NCBI GenBank assembly: GCA_040752815.1
Contig: JBFMGC010000012.1
Location: forward strand, 1 to 64,000
Length of the DNA stretch: 64,000 nt
Direction: 5' to 3'
Source: Candidatus Zixiibacteriota bacterium
Lineage (GTDB): Bacteria; Zixibacteria; MSB-5A5; GN15; FEB-12
The notes under the pieces were generated by a model. That model saw only the letters and a list, made by a program, of their open reading frames with translations. It did not search any database and was not told where the DNA came from. Within the stretch, counting starts at the first letter, position 1. Each line of letters starts with the position of its first letter. Positions 26,434-35,864 of this stretch are shown one piece after another. Position numbers and translations under genes: made by a program.

Positions 26434-28710
26434 TTGAGAATGTCGGCCAGTTTTGTCACACTTCTCGTAATTTCGCTTGTTCTCTTCTCCCCGTGTTCCG
26501 GCCTTGGCGCGCAGGATATCACTACTGTCAATCCCGATGGGTTAACAGCATCCGAACTTCACCGCATTCTCGGCGAGGCCAAGGCTCAGGCGCTTGACCG
26601 ATCCCGCCGCATGCAGCAGGCGGCCGCCAGTCTCCCCCAGGTTCCGCAGACCAACTACGATGTGAAATGGTATGATGTGTCTATCCGGGTAAACGATACG
26701 ACGGAGATCCTCTATGGTAATGTCACGCTGGTTGCTGCTGCTGCGGCGGACGGAGTGACCCAGATCGATGTCGACCTGCACACTGCTATGGCCGTAAACA
26801 GCATCACCGGTTCTTCCGGTCCGTTGGCATTCTCCCGATCGGGCGACTACGTAACGGTGACCCTGGATCAGAGCTATGACACCGGTGAGCAGTTTCAGTT
26901 CGATATCGCTTACAGCGGGCATCCGGTCGAGGGCGGCTTGCAGGCCTTTGCCTTCGATTTTCGCAACGGGTATCGGGTAATCAGTTCGCTCTCCGAGCCC
27001 TACTTTTCTCGCACCTGGTGGCCGTGCAAGGACCGCAACGATGACAAACCGGACTCCATGGGTATTCATATCGAGTCCGATACCGCGCTGTACTGTGCTT
27101 CGAACGGTACGCTCGATTCCATCACGACTGTGCCGGGTAGCAACAGCCGGACGTTTCACTACACGGTTCGATACCCTATTGTGACTTATCTGTTTTCGGT
27201 GGCGATTGCTCCCTACACCGTCTGGCAGCAACCCTATATCTTTACCAATACCGGCGACGAACTCGATACGATGCCGGTGATTCATCACGTGTATCCGGAC
27301 TACTACGCCCTGTCACTCACTACCTGGAACCAGACCCCGACCATGATCGCCACACTGGCCGATGACTTTGGTCCCTATCCGTTTCCAAACGAGAAGTATG
27401 GCCACGCTAATTTCGAGTGGGGCGGCGCTATGGAGCATCAGACGTGCACGTCGATGGGTGGCGGCACATTCGGATTCGGCTGGGGAGTTACGGTGCACGA
27501 ACTGGGCCATCAGTGGTGGGGCGACCTGGTGACGTGCGAATCATGGCATGATATCTGGCTTAACGAGGGGTGGGCGTCGTACTCCGAGGCGGTATATCAG
27601 TTGGGTATAAGCGGCTGGGCCGCTTATCACAGCCACATGAATACGATGGCTTATAAAGGCTCCGGCACGGTGTGGTGCGATGATACTGCCAATGTCTATC
27701 GTATCTTCAACGGCAATCTCAGCTACGACAAAGGCGCCTGGGTGGTTCACATGCTGCGCGGCGTGCTGGGCGAGGAGCTGTTTGCGACCGGGGTGGAGGC
27801 GTATTACAACGTATTCGCTTATTCGTCGGCGACTTCATACGAATTTCAGCAGTGTTGGGAAATCGCCACCGGGGTCGATCTCGACGCCTTCATGCTTCAG
27901 TGGCTCTACGGGCAGTACTGTCCCAACTACAGCTTCTACTACATGGACGAGCCATCGGATTCCGGCGGCTATGACATCTATCTCGTCGTCAAGCAAACCC
28001 AAACCACCTATCCCCAGGTGTTTGAGATGCCGGTGGATTTCTTTTTCGATTATTCCGGACAGCCGGATGATACAATCACTCTAACTATCGACGAACGAAG
28101 CGAGTTCTTCAAGTTTAATGAACCGGCCGATCTCACCCAGATTAAGCTCGATCCGGCCGGATGGGTTCTCAAAAACGTCTCCAACCCGGCCTGGCAGATG
28201 TTCATTATCACGCTCGACGCCGAGTTGTCGGACGGCCTGGTGGATATAGCCTATCTCGACACCATCGAGACACGCGGCGGCACCGGCTCCAACGTAGTTT
28301 CAATCGGGAGTGGAATCCTGCCTCCTGGGCTGACTATCTCCAATGAGGGCGTTATTTCCGGTACACCTACCACGGAGGGGGTTTACAGCTTCCAGGTGGG
28401 TTTTGTCAACCCGGCCACCGGCTATTCCGACCAGAGACGCTTTGATATCGCCATTACGACTCCGCCCTGCTGCAGCGGCCAGGTAGGTGATGTCAACGGG
28501 GAGGGTGGCGACGAACCAACGATCGGCGATATCACGATGCTTATCGACCTGCTGTTTATCACCGGCTCGGTGCCGGACTGTCTCACCGAGGCCGATGTCA
28601 ATCAGTCGGGCGGCCCTGAGCCGACCGTCGGCGACATATCGATCGGCGACGTAACCATTCTCATCGACCACGTCTTTATCTCTGGAGTCGAGCTCCCGAA
28701 CTGTCTGTAG
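26434..28710 (+). CDS. Secreted M1-family zinc aminopeptidase with Ig-like domain and dockerin
   Basis: 758 residues from a TTG six bases after AGGAGG. A signal peptide covers about 1-27. The M1 catalytic core shows the GGAMEH exopeptidase motif near 330 and the zinc site HELGH (about 354-358), 18 residues before the third ligand in NEGW. A C-terminal Ig-like stretch follows (LPPGLTISNEGVISGTPT, the putative-Ig 'He_PIG' pattern), then a type I dockerin with two repeats (GDVNGEGGDEPTIGD, ADVNQSGGPEPTVGD). It would hydrolyse peptides outside the inner membrane. Linking an M1 peptidase to a dockerin is typical of FCB and Planctomycetes-like lineages without cellulosomes, so the dockerin partner is not obvious. 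Confidence 0.92.
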   Translation: MRMSASFVTLLVISLVLFSPCSGLGAQDITTVNPDGLTASELHRILGEAKAQALDRSRRMQQAAASLPQVPQTNYDVKWYDVSIRVNDTTEILYGNVTLVAAAAADGVTQIDVDLHTAMAVNSITGSSGPLAFSRSGDYVTVTLDQSYDTGEQFQFDIAYSGHPVEGGLQAFAFDFRNGYRVISSLSEPYFSRTWWPCKDRNDDKPDSMGIHIESDTALYCASNGTLDSITTVPGSNSRTFHYTVRYPIVTYLFSVAIAPYTVWQQPYIFTNTGDELDTMPVIHHVYPDYYALSLTTWNQTPTMIATLADDFGPYPFPNEKYGHANFEWGGAMEHQTCTSMGGGTFGFGWGVTVHELGHQWWGDLVTCESWHDIWLNEGWASYSEAVYQLGISGWAAYHSHMNTMAYKGSGTVWCDDTANVYRIFNGNLSYDKGAWVVHMLRGVLGEELFATGVEAYYNVFAYSSATSYEFQQCWEIATGVDLDAFMLQWLYGQYCPNYSFYYMDEPSDSGGYDIYLVVKQTQTTYPQVFEMPVDFFFDYSGQPDDTITLTIDERSEFFKFNEPADLTQIKLDPAGWVLKNVSNPAWQMFIITLDAELSDGLVDIAYLDTIETRGGTGSNVVSIGSGILPPGLTISNEGVISGTPTTEGVYSFQVGFVNPATGYSDQRRFDIAITTPPCCSGQVGDVNGEGGDEPTIGDITMLIDLLFITGSVPDCLTEADVNQSGGPEPTVGDISIGDVTILIDHVFISGVELPNCL

Positions 28711-28732
28711 TCATCCCAGACATGGGCTTTCG

Positions 28733-28767
28733 GCGGCCTGTCCCACAGCGGACAGGCCGCTTTCTTT
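28733..28767 (+). terminator. Intrinsic terminator after the M1 peptidase gene
   Basis: A perfect 11-bp stem, GCGGCCTGTCC (28733-28743) with GGACAGGCCGC (28750-28760), loop CACAGC, then TTTCTTT. It overlaps the extended open frame upstream of miaB, which argues against a miaB start before it. Confidence 0.93.
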
Positions 28768-28862
28768 GTCCCGTTCGGCCGGGGCCTGCGCTGCAGGAAA
28801 ACATGTTGATTTTGGCTCCGCCCAGGGCGTTATTGCTGCGTGCTGTGGGTGGGCACCGGGAT

Positions 28863-30212
28863 ATGTACTCGCCGAGGAGCGCCGTGCCTGTGGATCGGAA
28901 GATTAGCAGCTTTCACGTTACAACATTTGGCTGCCAGATGAACCTGGCGGATTCGTCTACCCTTGTCGCTACACTTACGACGAGGGGATATCGACGTGTC
29001 GAAGACGTGGCCGACGCGGATCTGATCATTCTCAACACCTGCTCGGTTCGCGAAAAAGCGGAACAGAGGGTAGTGGGTAGGCTCGGAACGCTGGGAGCAC
29101 TCAAGAAAGACAGACCCTGGGTCAGGATCGCCGTGGTCGGCTGCATGGCACAGCGGCTGGGCGACGAGCTTATCGATCAGCTTCCCCAGGTGGACTACGT
29201 TCTTGGCACGGACCGGGTGTTCGAACTGCCCGATGTGATCGAAGGGCGCGAGGGAACCTCGCCGGTCATGACCGCATTCGGCCACGAAAGCATCGACCAA
29301 ATCGAGCCGGTCCGCGAAAACACGTACTCAGGCTTCGTGACCATATCTCGCGGGTGTGACAATTTCTGCTCTTACTGCATCGTGCCGTTCGTTCGCGGTC
29401 ACGAGCAGGCGCACTCGCCCGAGCACATTCTGCAGGGCGTCCGAAAGATGGCGAACGAGGGCGTCTCGGAGGTGATGCTGCTCGGTCAGAATGTCAACAG
29501 CTACCGTTACAACGGTACCGACTTCCCCGATCTGCTGCGGAGAGTGGCCAGCGAGACCGATATCCCACGCATTAGGTTCATGACCTCACATCCCAAGGAT
29601 CTCTCCGAGAAGCTGGTCGAGGTGCTGGGCGATGAGACAAAACTCATGCCGCACGTCCATCTGCCGCTGCAGTCCGGTTCGGACCGGATTCTGCAGCGAA
29701 TGGGGCGGTATTACTCCCTCGATCATTACCTAAAGATTGTTGATTCTCTCCGAAGCGCTCTCGATTATCTGGCGTTGACTACGGATTTGATTGTCGGCTT
29801 TCCCGGTGAGAGCGAGGCCGAATACGAGATGACCCTTGACGCCGTTCGCCGGATACAGTACGACTCGGCCTTCATGTTCCGATACTCTGTTCGTCCCGGC
29901 ACCGAAGCAGCCAAACTCGTGGACGATGTCCCCGAGGAGACAAAGATCGAACGGCTGAATAAACTGATCGCCCTGCAGCAGTCCATCTCTTACGACCGGA
30001 ATCAGCGCGAGGTCGGCCAGGTGAGGCAGGTGCTCCTGGAAGGACGTTCGCGCCGCTCTGATAAATTCGCGCGTGCCCGCACGGAGGGCAACAAGACGGT
30101 TTTGTTCGAAGCTTCAGATCCGAAAGTCGGGGCGATCGTACCGTTGAGGATAACATCTGCTGATGCTTTTACCCTGCACGGCGAGCCGGTAGAGGAAGGA
30201 AGTCATGGTTGA
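28863..30212 (+). CDS. miaB: tRNA (N6-isopentenyladenosine-37-C2) methylthiotransferase
   Basis: About 449 residues. A radical-SAM enzyme that adds a methylthio group to i6A37 in tRNA. The N-terminal UPF0004 domain has TFGCQMN and LNTCSVRE; two cluster-binding cysteines are visible, and a third in GCMAQ. The radical-SAM motif is RGCDNFCSYC, with the CxxxCxxC ligands. A C-terminal TRAM domain ends the protein. The frame is open back to 28722, but that start lies before the terminator hairpin. The ATG at 28863 has a weak ribosome site; GTG codons at 28884 and 28890 follow a GAGGAG at 28874-28879 and are real alternatives. It overlaps the next gene by 8 bases. Confidence 0.93.
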   Translation: MYSPRSAVPVDRKISSFHVTTFGCQMNLADSSTLVATLTTRGYRRVEDVADADLIILNTCSVREKAEQRVVGRLGTLGALKKDRPWVRIAVVGCMAQRLGDELIDQLPQVDYVLGTDRVFELPDVIEGREGTSPVMTAFGHESIDQIEPVRENTYSGFVTISRGCDNFCSYCIVPFVRGHEQAHSPEHILQGVRKMANEGVSEVMLLGQNVNSYRYNGTDFPDLLRRVASETDIPRIRFMTSHPKDLSEKLVEVLGDETKLMPHVHLPLQSGSDRILQRMGRYYSLDHYLKIVDSLRSALDYLALTTDLIVGFPGESEAEYEMTLDAVRRIQYDSAFMFRYSVRPGTEAAKLVDDVPEETKIERLNKLIALQQSISYDRNQREVGQVRQVLLEGRSRRSDKFARARTEGNKTVLFEASDPKVGAIVPLRITSADAFTLHGEPVEEGSHG

Positions 30213-33132
30213 AGTCGTGACAACTGTTGCCGCGCCGCTTTTGGTCGTGCTTATATTCGGATTCCTCATCTATCGCTTTGGGTTCTTTACCGGCCGCGAC
30301 ATCGGTGGTCGTCTGCCATTTGTTGTGGGCGGAGTCTTGCTGCTGGTAGTGTCGCTCTGGGGGGTGGTGGAGCTGGCGCCCAACTACACGGATTGGTTTA
30401 TCGCCGGCGCGTATCCACTGATCGACCTCGCCCAATCCCTTCTCGGCGCAATCGGCCTGCTTCTCGGTGTGTCCGGCCTCGCTCTGTACGCCGACTACTG
30501 GCAGGAACGGCGCACCGAGGTAGAGGAACGGTTCGGCCGTCTCTCCATACTGGATAATCTCCAGCTCGACAGCCGTCAGCCGTATCATCTGCTCGAGATG
30601 CTCAATATCTCGCTGCGGGAAATACTGGTGCAGTATCCCATGGCGGCGGGGGCGGTCCTTCTGGTCAACCGGGCACAGCGGCAGTTCGTGCTTACGTCTT
30701 CAGCGGGTCTGCATAAGGACGAGATAGCATGCCTCGAGTATTATCCTCTGGGACGCAATGTCGTAAGCCAGGCGGTGGAGCTGGGCGATCCGATGCTGCT
30801 GGCGCAGTTTGAGTTTTTCGATCGCACCGGCGGGCGAATTGACTCCCGTTTCAAGAGTGTGCTGGTGCTGCCGCTTCTCTCCGGCATGGAGCAGGTTGGC
30901 GGCCTGCTTCTCTTTTCCGAGGAACCGCACTTTTTTGTAGCCAGAGACATCCGCTATCTGGCCCCTGTGGCGCAGTGGCTCGCCGAGAAGATCAAATCTG
31001 CGAGACTCGGCCGACTCCTCGCCCAGGCGGAGCGTCTGCGTGAAACCGAGGCTGCCAACGTAAGCGACCTGACCGGCAGAGTTGCTTCCTCGGCGCGCGC
31101 GGCGGCCGGCTCGGATCCCGCGAACGGGTTTTGCCGCTCGCTTGTTGGACTGGCCGATTCGGAATCGGTTCATCTTTGCGGCATCAGGCAGGGCGCGCTT
31201 GTGTTCCATGGCAGCAGCGAACCGCTGTTCGATCTGACTGAAAACCTCCGGGCGTCCATGATCGAGGGGATAGATCGCGCCCGACCCCTTATCATCAATC
31301 AAGAATCGGGCGACGCCGAAGTGAGAAAGCAGGTGGTGCAGTCCAACCTCGTCCTGCCGGTGCCGGGATCGAAGTCCGACGCCCTCCTGCTGGTTAAACC
31401 GGGTCCGGCTTTTACGGTGAACGACAAGTCCCTGAAACTGATCGAGAGCTTCGCTGCGCTGGGCGGCCTGGTCATCCGCATGGAAGAGGATAATCGCCTT
31501 CGGTTGACCCGCCGCAAGGGGTTCGAGGTCGTGGTCGAACTGCTTCGTGCGGAGCTCCCGGGCCGGGATTCTCGGAGCGGTGTGCGCTTCTTTTTGGAAA
31601 CGCTGGGTCGTGTGCTCCCCCGAAAGACCATCTGTCTTGCGTTTTTTGCCGATAGCGCATCGTCCTACCGCGTCCAGACAGTTAGCCCGGGTGAAAACGC
31701 GGAGCTCTTTGATGACATCCTCGTCCACTCCGGCAGAGGCGGAGCAGGCGCGGTGGCCGCTTCGGGTGAAAGTACGTTCATCCACGGGCGAGGCGCCGTG
31801 GCCCGGCATTTCGATACTTATGACGATCAGGTTCGCTCTACCTTCCAGCGCTTCTTCGGTGAGCGGGGCTGGCCTGAGTATGTGGCCTATTGCCCGGTCG
31901 GCGATGGAGAAAGCACGACGGTGGCGATGATCGCCGCGCACGTTATGGATGAGTCGGAACGCGCCGAATGGGAACGCCTGCTGACCCTGGCGGCGGGACT
32001 CTGCACACTTCGGCTCACCACGGCACGTCTGAGCCGCGCCGGCGAGGCTGGCGTAATCTCTGTTACCTGGGCTTCGACAGGTGATGCGCTCAATCGGCTG
32101 AATAACCACCTGGCTGCGGTGATCGGCACGGCTGAGCTTACGGCCCAGGACAGCCAGTTGTCGGAAGATGTTCGCCGACGGCTGCGCGATATAATCACCC
32201 GCGCCGAGGAGGCCGCCGACGTAGCGCGGCGGACACTCACCGCGGGGCCAACAGGCGGGTTTGAGGGGGCTGGAGTAACCGAGACGGTGAGTCGTGTGGT
32301 GGAGCGCGAACTGGCTCAACTTAAGGTGTCGGGAAATGTCCACATGGCCGGCCAGCGGCCACGCGAAATCTTCAGTAACCTCGAGACGGTCCCGCCGATG
32401 GCCCTTCCCGCGAATCGGTTGGCTGAGCTCTTCAGGACGCTTCTGGATCGCTTCTCCGCACTGGCCGATGAGGATGATATCTTCACAATCGCTACCTACT
32501 CGCGCGATAAGTACGTGTACCTCGATGTCTCGCGCCATCGCCGCAACTTCCCGCCGGTTGCTCCCGTGGCCGGGTTCGGACGATATGTCGCCGCCGAAGA
32601 AGCCCTGCGCAGTCGGCCATCGGACATATTCCTAACTCAGGTGCAGGAATCCGGCACCGGGTATGCCGTCGATGACGAACGGCCGGTACCGGCCTACCTG
32701 TCGTTTCGGTTCCCGGTGAGTCCCACTATCCCGGCGCCTTTGTCAGGAAGCCCGACACCCAGGGCAAGACTGCTGGCTATCGACGACCAGCAGGTTATCC
32801 TCGATCTCATTTCGGCGATGGGACAGTCGCTTGGGTACGAGGTCCGGACCGCGTCATCCGGCGAAGAGGGACTTCGCCTGGCCGAGAGGCAGCAATTCGA
32901 CGCTGTCCTGACCGATCTGGCGCTCCCCAAAATGTCTGGGCTGGAGGTTGCCCGCCAGATCAGCCGTCTCCGGCCGGGAGTACCGGTGATTCTGGTGACC
33001 GGTTGGAGCACGGAGCTGAACGCCGACCAGCTCGCCGAGGCGGGCATATCAGACGTACTTTACAAGCCGTTTCGAATGGAGCAGTTGACCTCGGTCGTGC
33101 GAGCGGTGGTTGCCGGCCGCGCGGGGGCATAG
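30205..33132 (+). CDS. Membrane-anchored GAF sensor with pseudo-kinase core and receiver domain
   Basis: 975 residues. Three N-terminal membrane segments (about 7-29, 38-58, 69-95) are followed by GAF-like domains (about 120-280, 290-430, 435-610). Residues about 620-690 are a DHp-like helix pair: the family pattern H-x-x-N-N is preserved as N630-R-L-N633-N634-H-L-AAVIG, so the phospho-acceptor His is Asn. The following 150 residues sit where an HATPase would be but lack its N-box and G-boxes. The C-terminal REC domain (about 853-975) is complete: the IDD pair, phospho-acceptor Asp904 in LTDLALP, Thr in LVTG, Lys in LYKP. It starts inside the end of miaB, so it is translationally coupled. It looks like a non-catalytic sensor that relays to its own receiver or a partner kinase. 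Confidence 0.85.
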   Translation: MVEVVTTVAAPLLVVLIFGFLIYRFGFFTGRDIGGRLPFVVGGVLLLVVSLWGVVELAPNYTDWFIAGAYPLIDLAQSLLGAIGLLLGVSGLALYADYWQERRTEVEERFGRLSILDNLQLDSRQPYHLLEMLNISLREILVQYPMAAGAVLLVNRAQRQFVLTSSAGLHKDEIACLEYYPLGRNVVSQAVELGDPMLLAQFEFFDRTGGRIDSRFKSVLVLPLLSGMEQVGGLLLFSEEPHFFVARDIRYLAPVAQWLAEKIKSARLGRLLAQAERLRETEAANVSDLTGRVASSARAAAGSDPANGFCRSLVGLADSESVHLCGIRQGALVFHGSSEPLFDLTENLRASMIEGIDRARPLIINQESGDAEVRKQVVQSNLVLPVPGSKSDALLLVKPGPAFTVNDKSLKLIESFAALGGLVIRMEEDNRLRLTRRKGFEVVVELLRAELPGRDSRSGVRFFLETLGRVLPRKTICLAFFADSASSYRVQTVSPGENAELFDDILVHSGRGGAGAVAASGESTFIHGRGAVARHFDTYDDQVRSTFQRFFGERGWPEYVAYCPVGDGESTTVAMIAAHVMDESERAEWERLLTLAAGLCTLRLTTARLSRAGEAGVISVTWASTGDALNRLNNHLAAVIGTAELTAQDSQLSEDVRRRLRDIITRAEEAADVARRTLTAGPTGGFEGAGVTETVSRVVERELAQLKVSGNVHMAGQRPREIFSNLETVPPMALPANRLAELFRTLLDRFSALADEDDIFTIATYSRDKYVYLDVSRHRRNFPPVAPVAGFGRYVAAEEALRSRPSDIFLTQVQESGTGYAVDDERPVPAYLSFRFPVSPTIPAPLSGSPTPRARLLAIDDQQVILDLISAMGQSLGYEVRTASSGEEGLRLAERQQFDAVLTDLALPKMSGLEVARQISRLRPGVPVILVTGWSTELNADQLAEAGISDVLYKPFRMEQLTSVVRAVVAGRAGA

Positions 33133-33198
33133 CCTCTCTCTCATTATCCCGACCATTGTGCCGATAATAAAGGGAAGGACAACCAGAGGTACGTGCCC

Positions 33199-34527
33199 AT
33201 GGACAAGATGACAATTCTCTCGCAGGTCCGACAGGGAAGAGATCTTCTATCCCTGCCCCAGGCTCTGGCGGAAATACTCAAGCAGGTGGATAATCCTGAC
33301 TTTGGGTCCGAGCAGCTGGCCCGGATAATTCTTAAGGATCCGCCTCTGACTGCGAAAATCCTGAAAATGGCGAATTCGTCCATGTACCGCCGCTATTCCC
33401 GCGTGTCCAATGTCCACCAGGCGGTGCAGACGCTCGGAGCGGTCACGGTTAAGTGCCTGGCGCTGTCGTCATCGGTTTTTCACCCGGAACAGATCAAGGC
33501 CGATTCCGGCATCGATCCCCAGAGGTACTTCGAAAACGTGCTTACAGTCGCCGCTGCCTGCGAGAAGATTGCCGGGGCGATAGGACACCGCTCCACCGAG
33601 GAGGCATTCATTGCCGGGCTTCTCCACGATATGGGAACGCTCCTATTCCTGCACCATTATCCGAAGGAATATCGTCGCGTGGCGGAGGGTCGGCATCACG
33701 GCGTAGCAGGAGTAGTGGAAACCGAACGCCGGGTGTTCGGCACCGACCACTGCGAGGTCGGGCACCTGCTGGCTACGCGCTGGCGTCTGCCGGAGTACGT
33801 GGCGCTGGCCATTCGCGATCATCATAGCACGCACGCGGCCGAATCGGGAAATCCAATTCCGCGCATTGTTCGCCTGGCGACTCTAATGGTGGACCAGAGT
33901 CTCACCGGACATATACTGGACCTTGAGACCCGCCTTCCGGCTATCACCGAATCGGCTCGGGCGCTGGGGCTGGCCAAAGACAAAGTAGATGCCATCTCGG
34001 TCTCGCTCATGTCCACCACGGTGGCGACCGCAGAGTATCTCGAGGTCGATATCGGCAACGTGGAGAGCATCCTGTCGCGCGCCAACAAAGAAATCTGGCG
34101 CACCTATTTCATGGTCGAAAATCTGTTCAAAGAGCGGCAGGAATTGACCCAGCGCCTTCTGCAGCAAGAGCGTGCCCGCGGGGCCTCGGAGACCAAGACC
34201 ATCGCCATGGCCACCCTGTCGCACTACATCAACAACGCCGCCATGGCCATTTACGGCCGTTCTCAAATGCTGCGACTGCAGCTCAAGAAAGGCGAGAAGG
34301 ACGCGCTGCTGGCTAAACTGCCCGGCGGGCTGGATGTAATGGACGCCGCCGTAAAGAAGATCGTGGCAGTCCTGGCCGAAATGCGGGAGATTTCGCCGAT
34401 TGATGAAACCGAATTCCTTTCGACTTCGCGCGCCATGAACATGGATGACCGTATTCAGCGACGGCTCCGGGAGCTCGATCGGGAAACCGGCCTGGTCCTT
34501 CCCGAAGAAGCCGAAATCAAGGTCTGA
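33199..34527 (+). CDS. HDOD-domain protein with an orphan histidine-kinase-like H-box helix
   Basis: About 442 residues. Residues 1-210 form an HDOD domain (RDLLSLPQALAEILKQV, KDPPLTAKILKMANSS, AFIAGLLHDMGTLLFLHH), a family linked to signalling and stress control. A linker helix follows, then near 330-400 an H-box-like helix pair: LSHYINNAAMAIYGRSQML keeps the H-x-x-N-N core, with His342 at the phospho-acceptor position. No HATPase domain follows; only a charged helix (IQRRLRELDRE) and the C-terminus. The ATG at 33199 has AGAGG nine bases upstream and is preferred over the GTG at 33193. It lies 66 bases after the pseudo-kinase gene, so the two may form one signalling unit. Confidence 0.85.
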   Translation: MDKMTILSQVRQGRDLLSLPQALAEILKQVDNPDFGSEQLARIILKDPPLTAKILKMANSSMYRRYSRVSNVHQAVQTLGAVTVKCLALSSSVFHPEQIKADSGIDPQRYFENVLTVAAACEKIAGAIGHRSTEEAFIAGLLHDMGTLLFLHHYPKEYRRVAEGRHHGVAGVVETERRVFGTDHCEVGHLLATRWRLPEYVALAIRDHHSTHAAESGNPIPRIVRLATLMVDQSLTGHILDLETRLPAITESARALGLAKDKVDAISVSLMSTTVATAEYLEVDIGNVESILSRANKEIWRTYFMVENLFKERQELTQRLLQQERARGASETKTIAMATLSHYINNAAMAIYGRSQMLRLQLKKGEKDALLAKLPGGLDVMDAAVKKIVAVLAEMREISPIDETEFLSTSRAMNMDDRIQRRLRELDRETGLVLPEEAEIKV

Positions 34528-34579
34528 CCCGGCTGCAGATCGAGTTGACCCAAGCGCTCCAATTTCGTACCCTAAGGCC

Positions 34580-35779
34580 ATGCTGAGCTATCTCACCAGC
34601 GGGGAATCCCATGGGCCCTGTCTCACGGCTATTGTCGACGGTCTCCCTGCCGGGATGCCGGTGAAGCTCGAAGAAATCAACCGCCATCTGCAGCGTCGGC
34701 AGAAAGGGCATGGGCGTGGCGGGCGGCAGCGGATCGAGAATGACCAGGCCGGAATCGTCTCGGGCGTCCGCCACGGCCTGACCCTGGGCAGCCCGGTGAC
34801 ACTCGTCATAGAAAACCGTGACTGGGTCAACTGGGCGCCTATCATGGATCCGGTTCAGAAACCGCCCTCTGATCTTACTCCCAAACAGCGGCGACTACTC
34901 GAAGAGACCACCCGCCCTCGCCCGGGGCACGCTGATCTGGCCGGTGGAATCAAACTTGGCCGGCATGATCTTCGCAATGTGCTCGAGCGGGCCTCCGCGC
35001 GTGAGACTGCTGCCCGGGTGGCCGCGGGCTCTCTGGTGCGGCAGTTGCTTGAGCACTTTGGCGTGCGGATCGCCTCCCATGTGGTGCGGATAGGCGAGGT
35101 TGCCCTCGGGGACGATGAGCATCGCCCTGATGTTGATCAAATTGCAAAGCTGTCTGAGAAGTCGGATGTCCGTTGTATTGATGCCGCCGTGTCGACCCGG
35201 ATGAAAGCTGCCATTAAACAGGCGATAAAAGAGCGGGACTCCCTCGGCGGGATCGCCGAAGTTATCGTGAGCGGGTTGCCCGCAGGCCTGGGCGGCTTCG
35301 CTCAGTCACGCGACCGACTCGATGGCCGTCTGGCGGGGGCGCTCATGTCGATCCAATCGGTCAAAGGGGTCGAGATCGGGCTCGGCTTTGCCGCGTCAAG
35401 CAGGCGCGGCTCGACCGCCCACGATGAAATATTCTATGATCCCAACGGTGATCCGGCCCGGAAACGGTTCTTCCGCAAGACCAACCATGCCGGTGGTCTG
35501 GAGGGGGGTATCACCAACGGTGAGGACGTAATCGCGCGCGTGGCGGTCAAACCCATATCCACACTGATGCAACCACTGCAGACGGTTGATGTCGTGACCA
35601 AGCACCCGGCGACAGCCATGGTGGAGCGGACCGATGTCTGTGTCGTTCCGGCGGCGGCGGTGATATGCGAGGCGGTCGCCGCCATGGTGTTTGGCGAGGC
35701 CTTCCTGCATAAGTTCGGCTCCGACAATCTGGTTGAGATCGAACGCAACTATCGCTCCTTCCTCGAGTGCGAATACTGA
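34580..35779 (+). CDS. aroC: Chorismate synthase
   Basis: 399 residues. It converts 5-enolpyruvylshikimate-3-phosphate to chorismate with reduced FMN. Signatures: N-terminal SGESHGP, GRGGRQRIENDQ, ENRDWVNW, RPRPGHADLAG, RESARETAARV-like ERASARETAARV, FAASSRRGSTAHDE, and TNHAGGLEGGITNGED near the C-terminus. The length is normal. AAGG precedes the ATG at 34580; the frame is open further upstream but lacks family sequence there. It is the only aromatic-amino-acid gene in the window, apparently co-oriented with, but functionally unlinked to, the signalling genes upstream. Confidence 0.95.
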   Translation: MLSYLTSGESHGPCLTAIVDGLPAGMPVKLEEINRHLQRRQKGHGRGGRQRIENDQAGIVSGVRHGLTLGSPVTLVIENRDWVNWAPIMDPVQKPPSDLTPKQRRLLEETTRPRPGHADLAGGIKLGRHDLRNVLERASARETAARVAAGSLVRQLLEHFGVRIASHVVRIGEVALGDDEHRPDVDQIAKLSEKSDVRCIDAAVSTRMKAAIKQAIKERDSLGGIAEVIVSGLPAGLGGFAQSRDRLDGRLAGALMSIQSVKGVEIGLGFAASSRRGSTAHDEIFYDPNGDPARKRFFRKTNHAGGLEGGITNGEDVIARVAVKPISTLMQPLQTVDVVTKHPATAMVERTDVCVVPAAAVICEAVAAMVFGEAFLHKFGSDNLVEIERNYRSFLECEY

Positions 35780-35864
35780 ACATGCCCTCGCTGTTGCGGC
35801 TTCATAATTAAGTTGCTCGCCGGACCACGCTCGTATAGACTGCTCCTGGCAAAAGGAGACCTTG

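Noticed and set aside
30700-32538. A 612-codon minus-strand open frame antisense to the GAF/receiver gene
   Set aside because: The sequence is low in recognisable domains, lacks a ribosome site, and the plus-strand frame carries clear GAF, DHp-like and receiver motifs. It is a by-product of codon bias.
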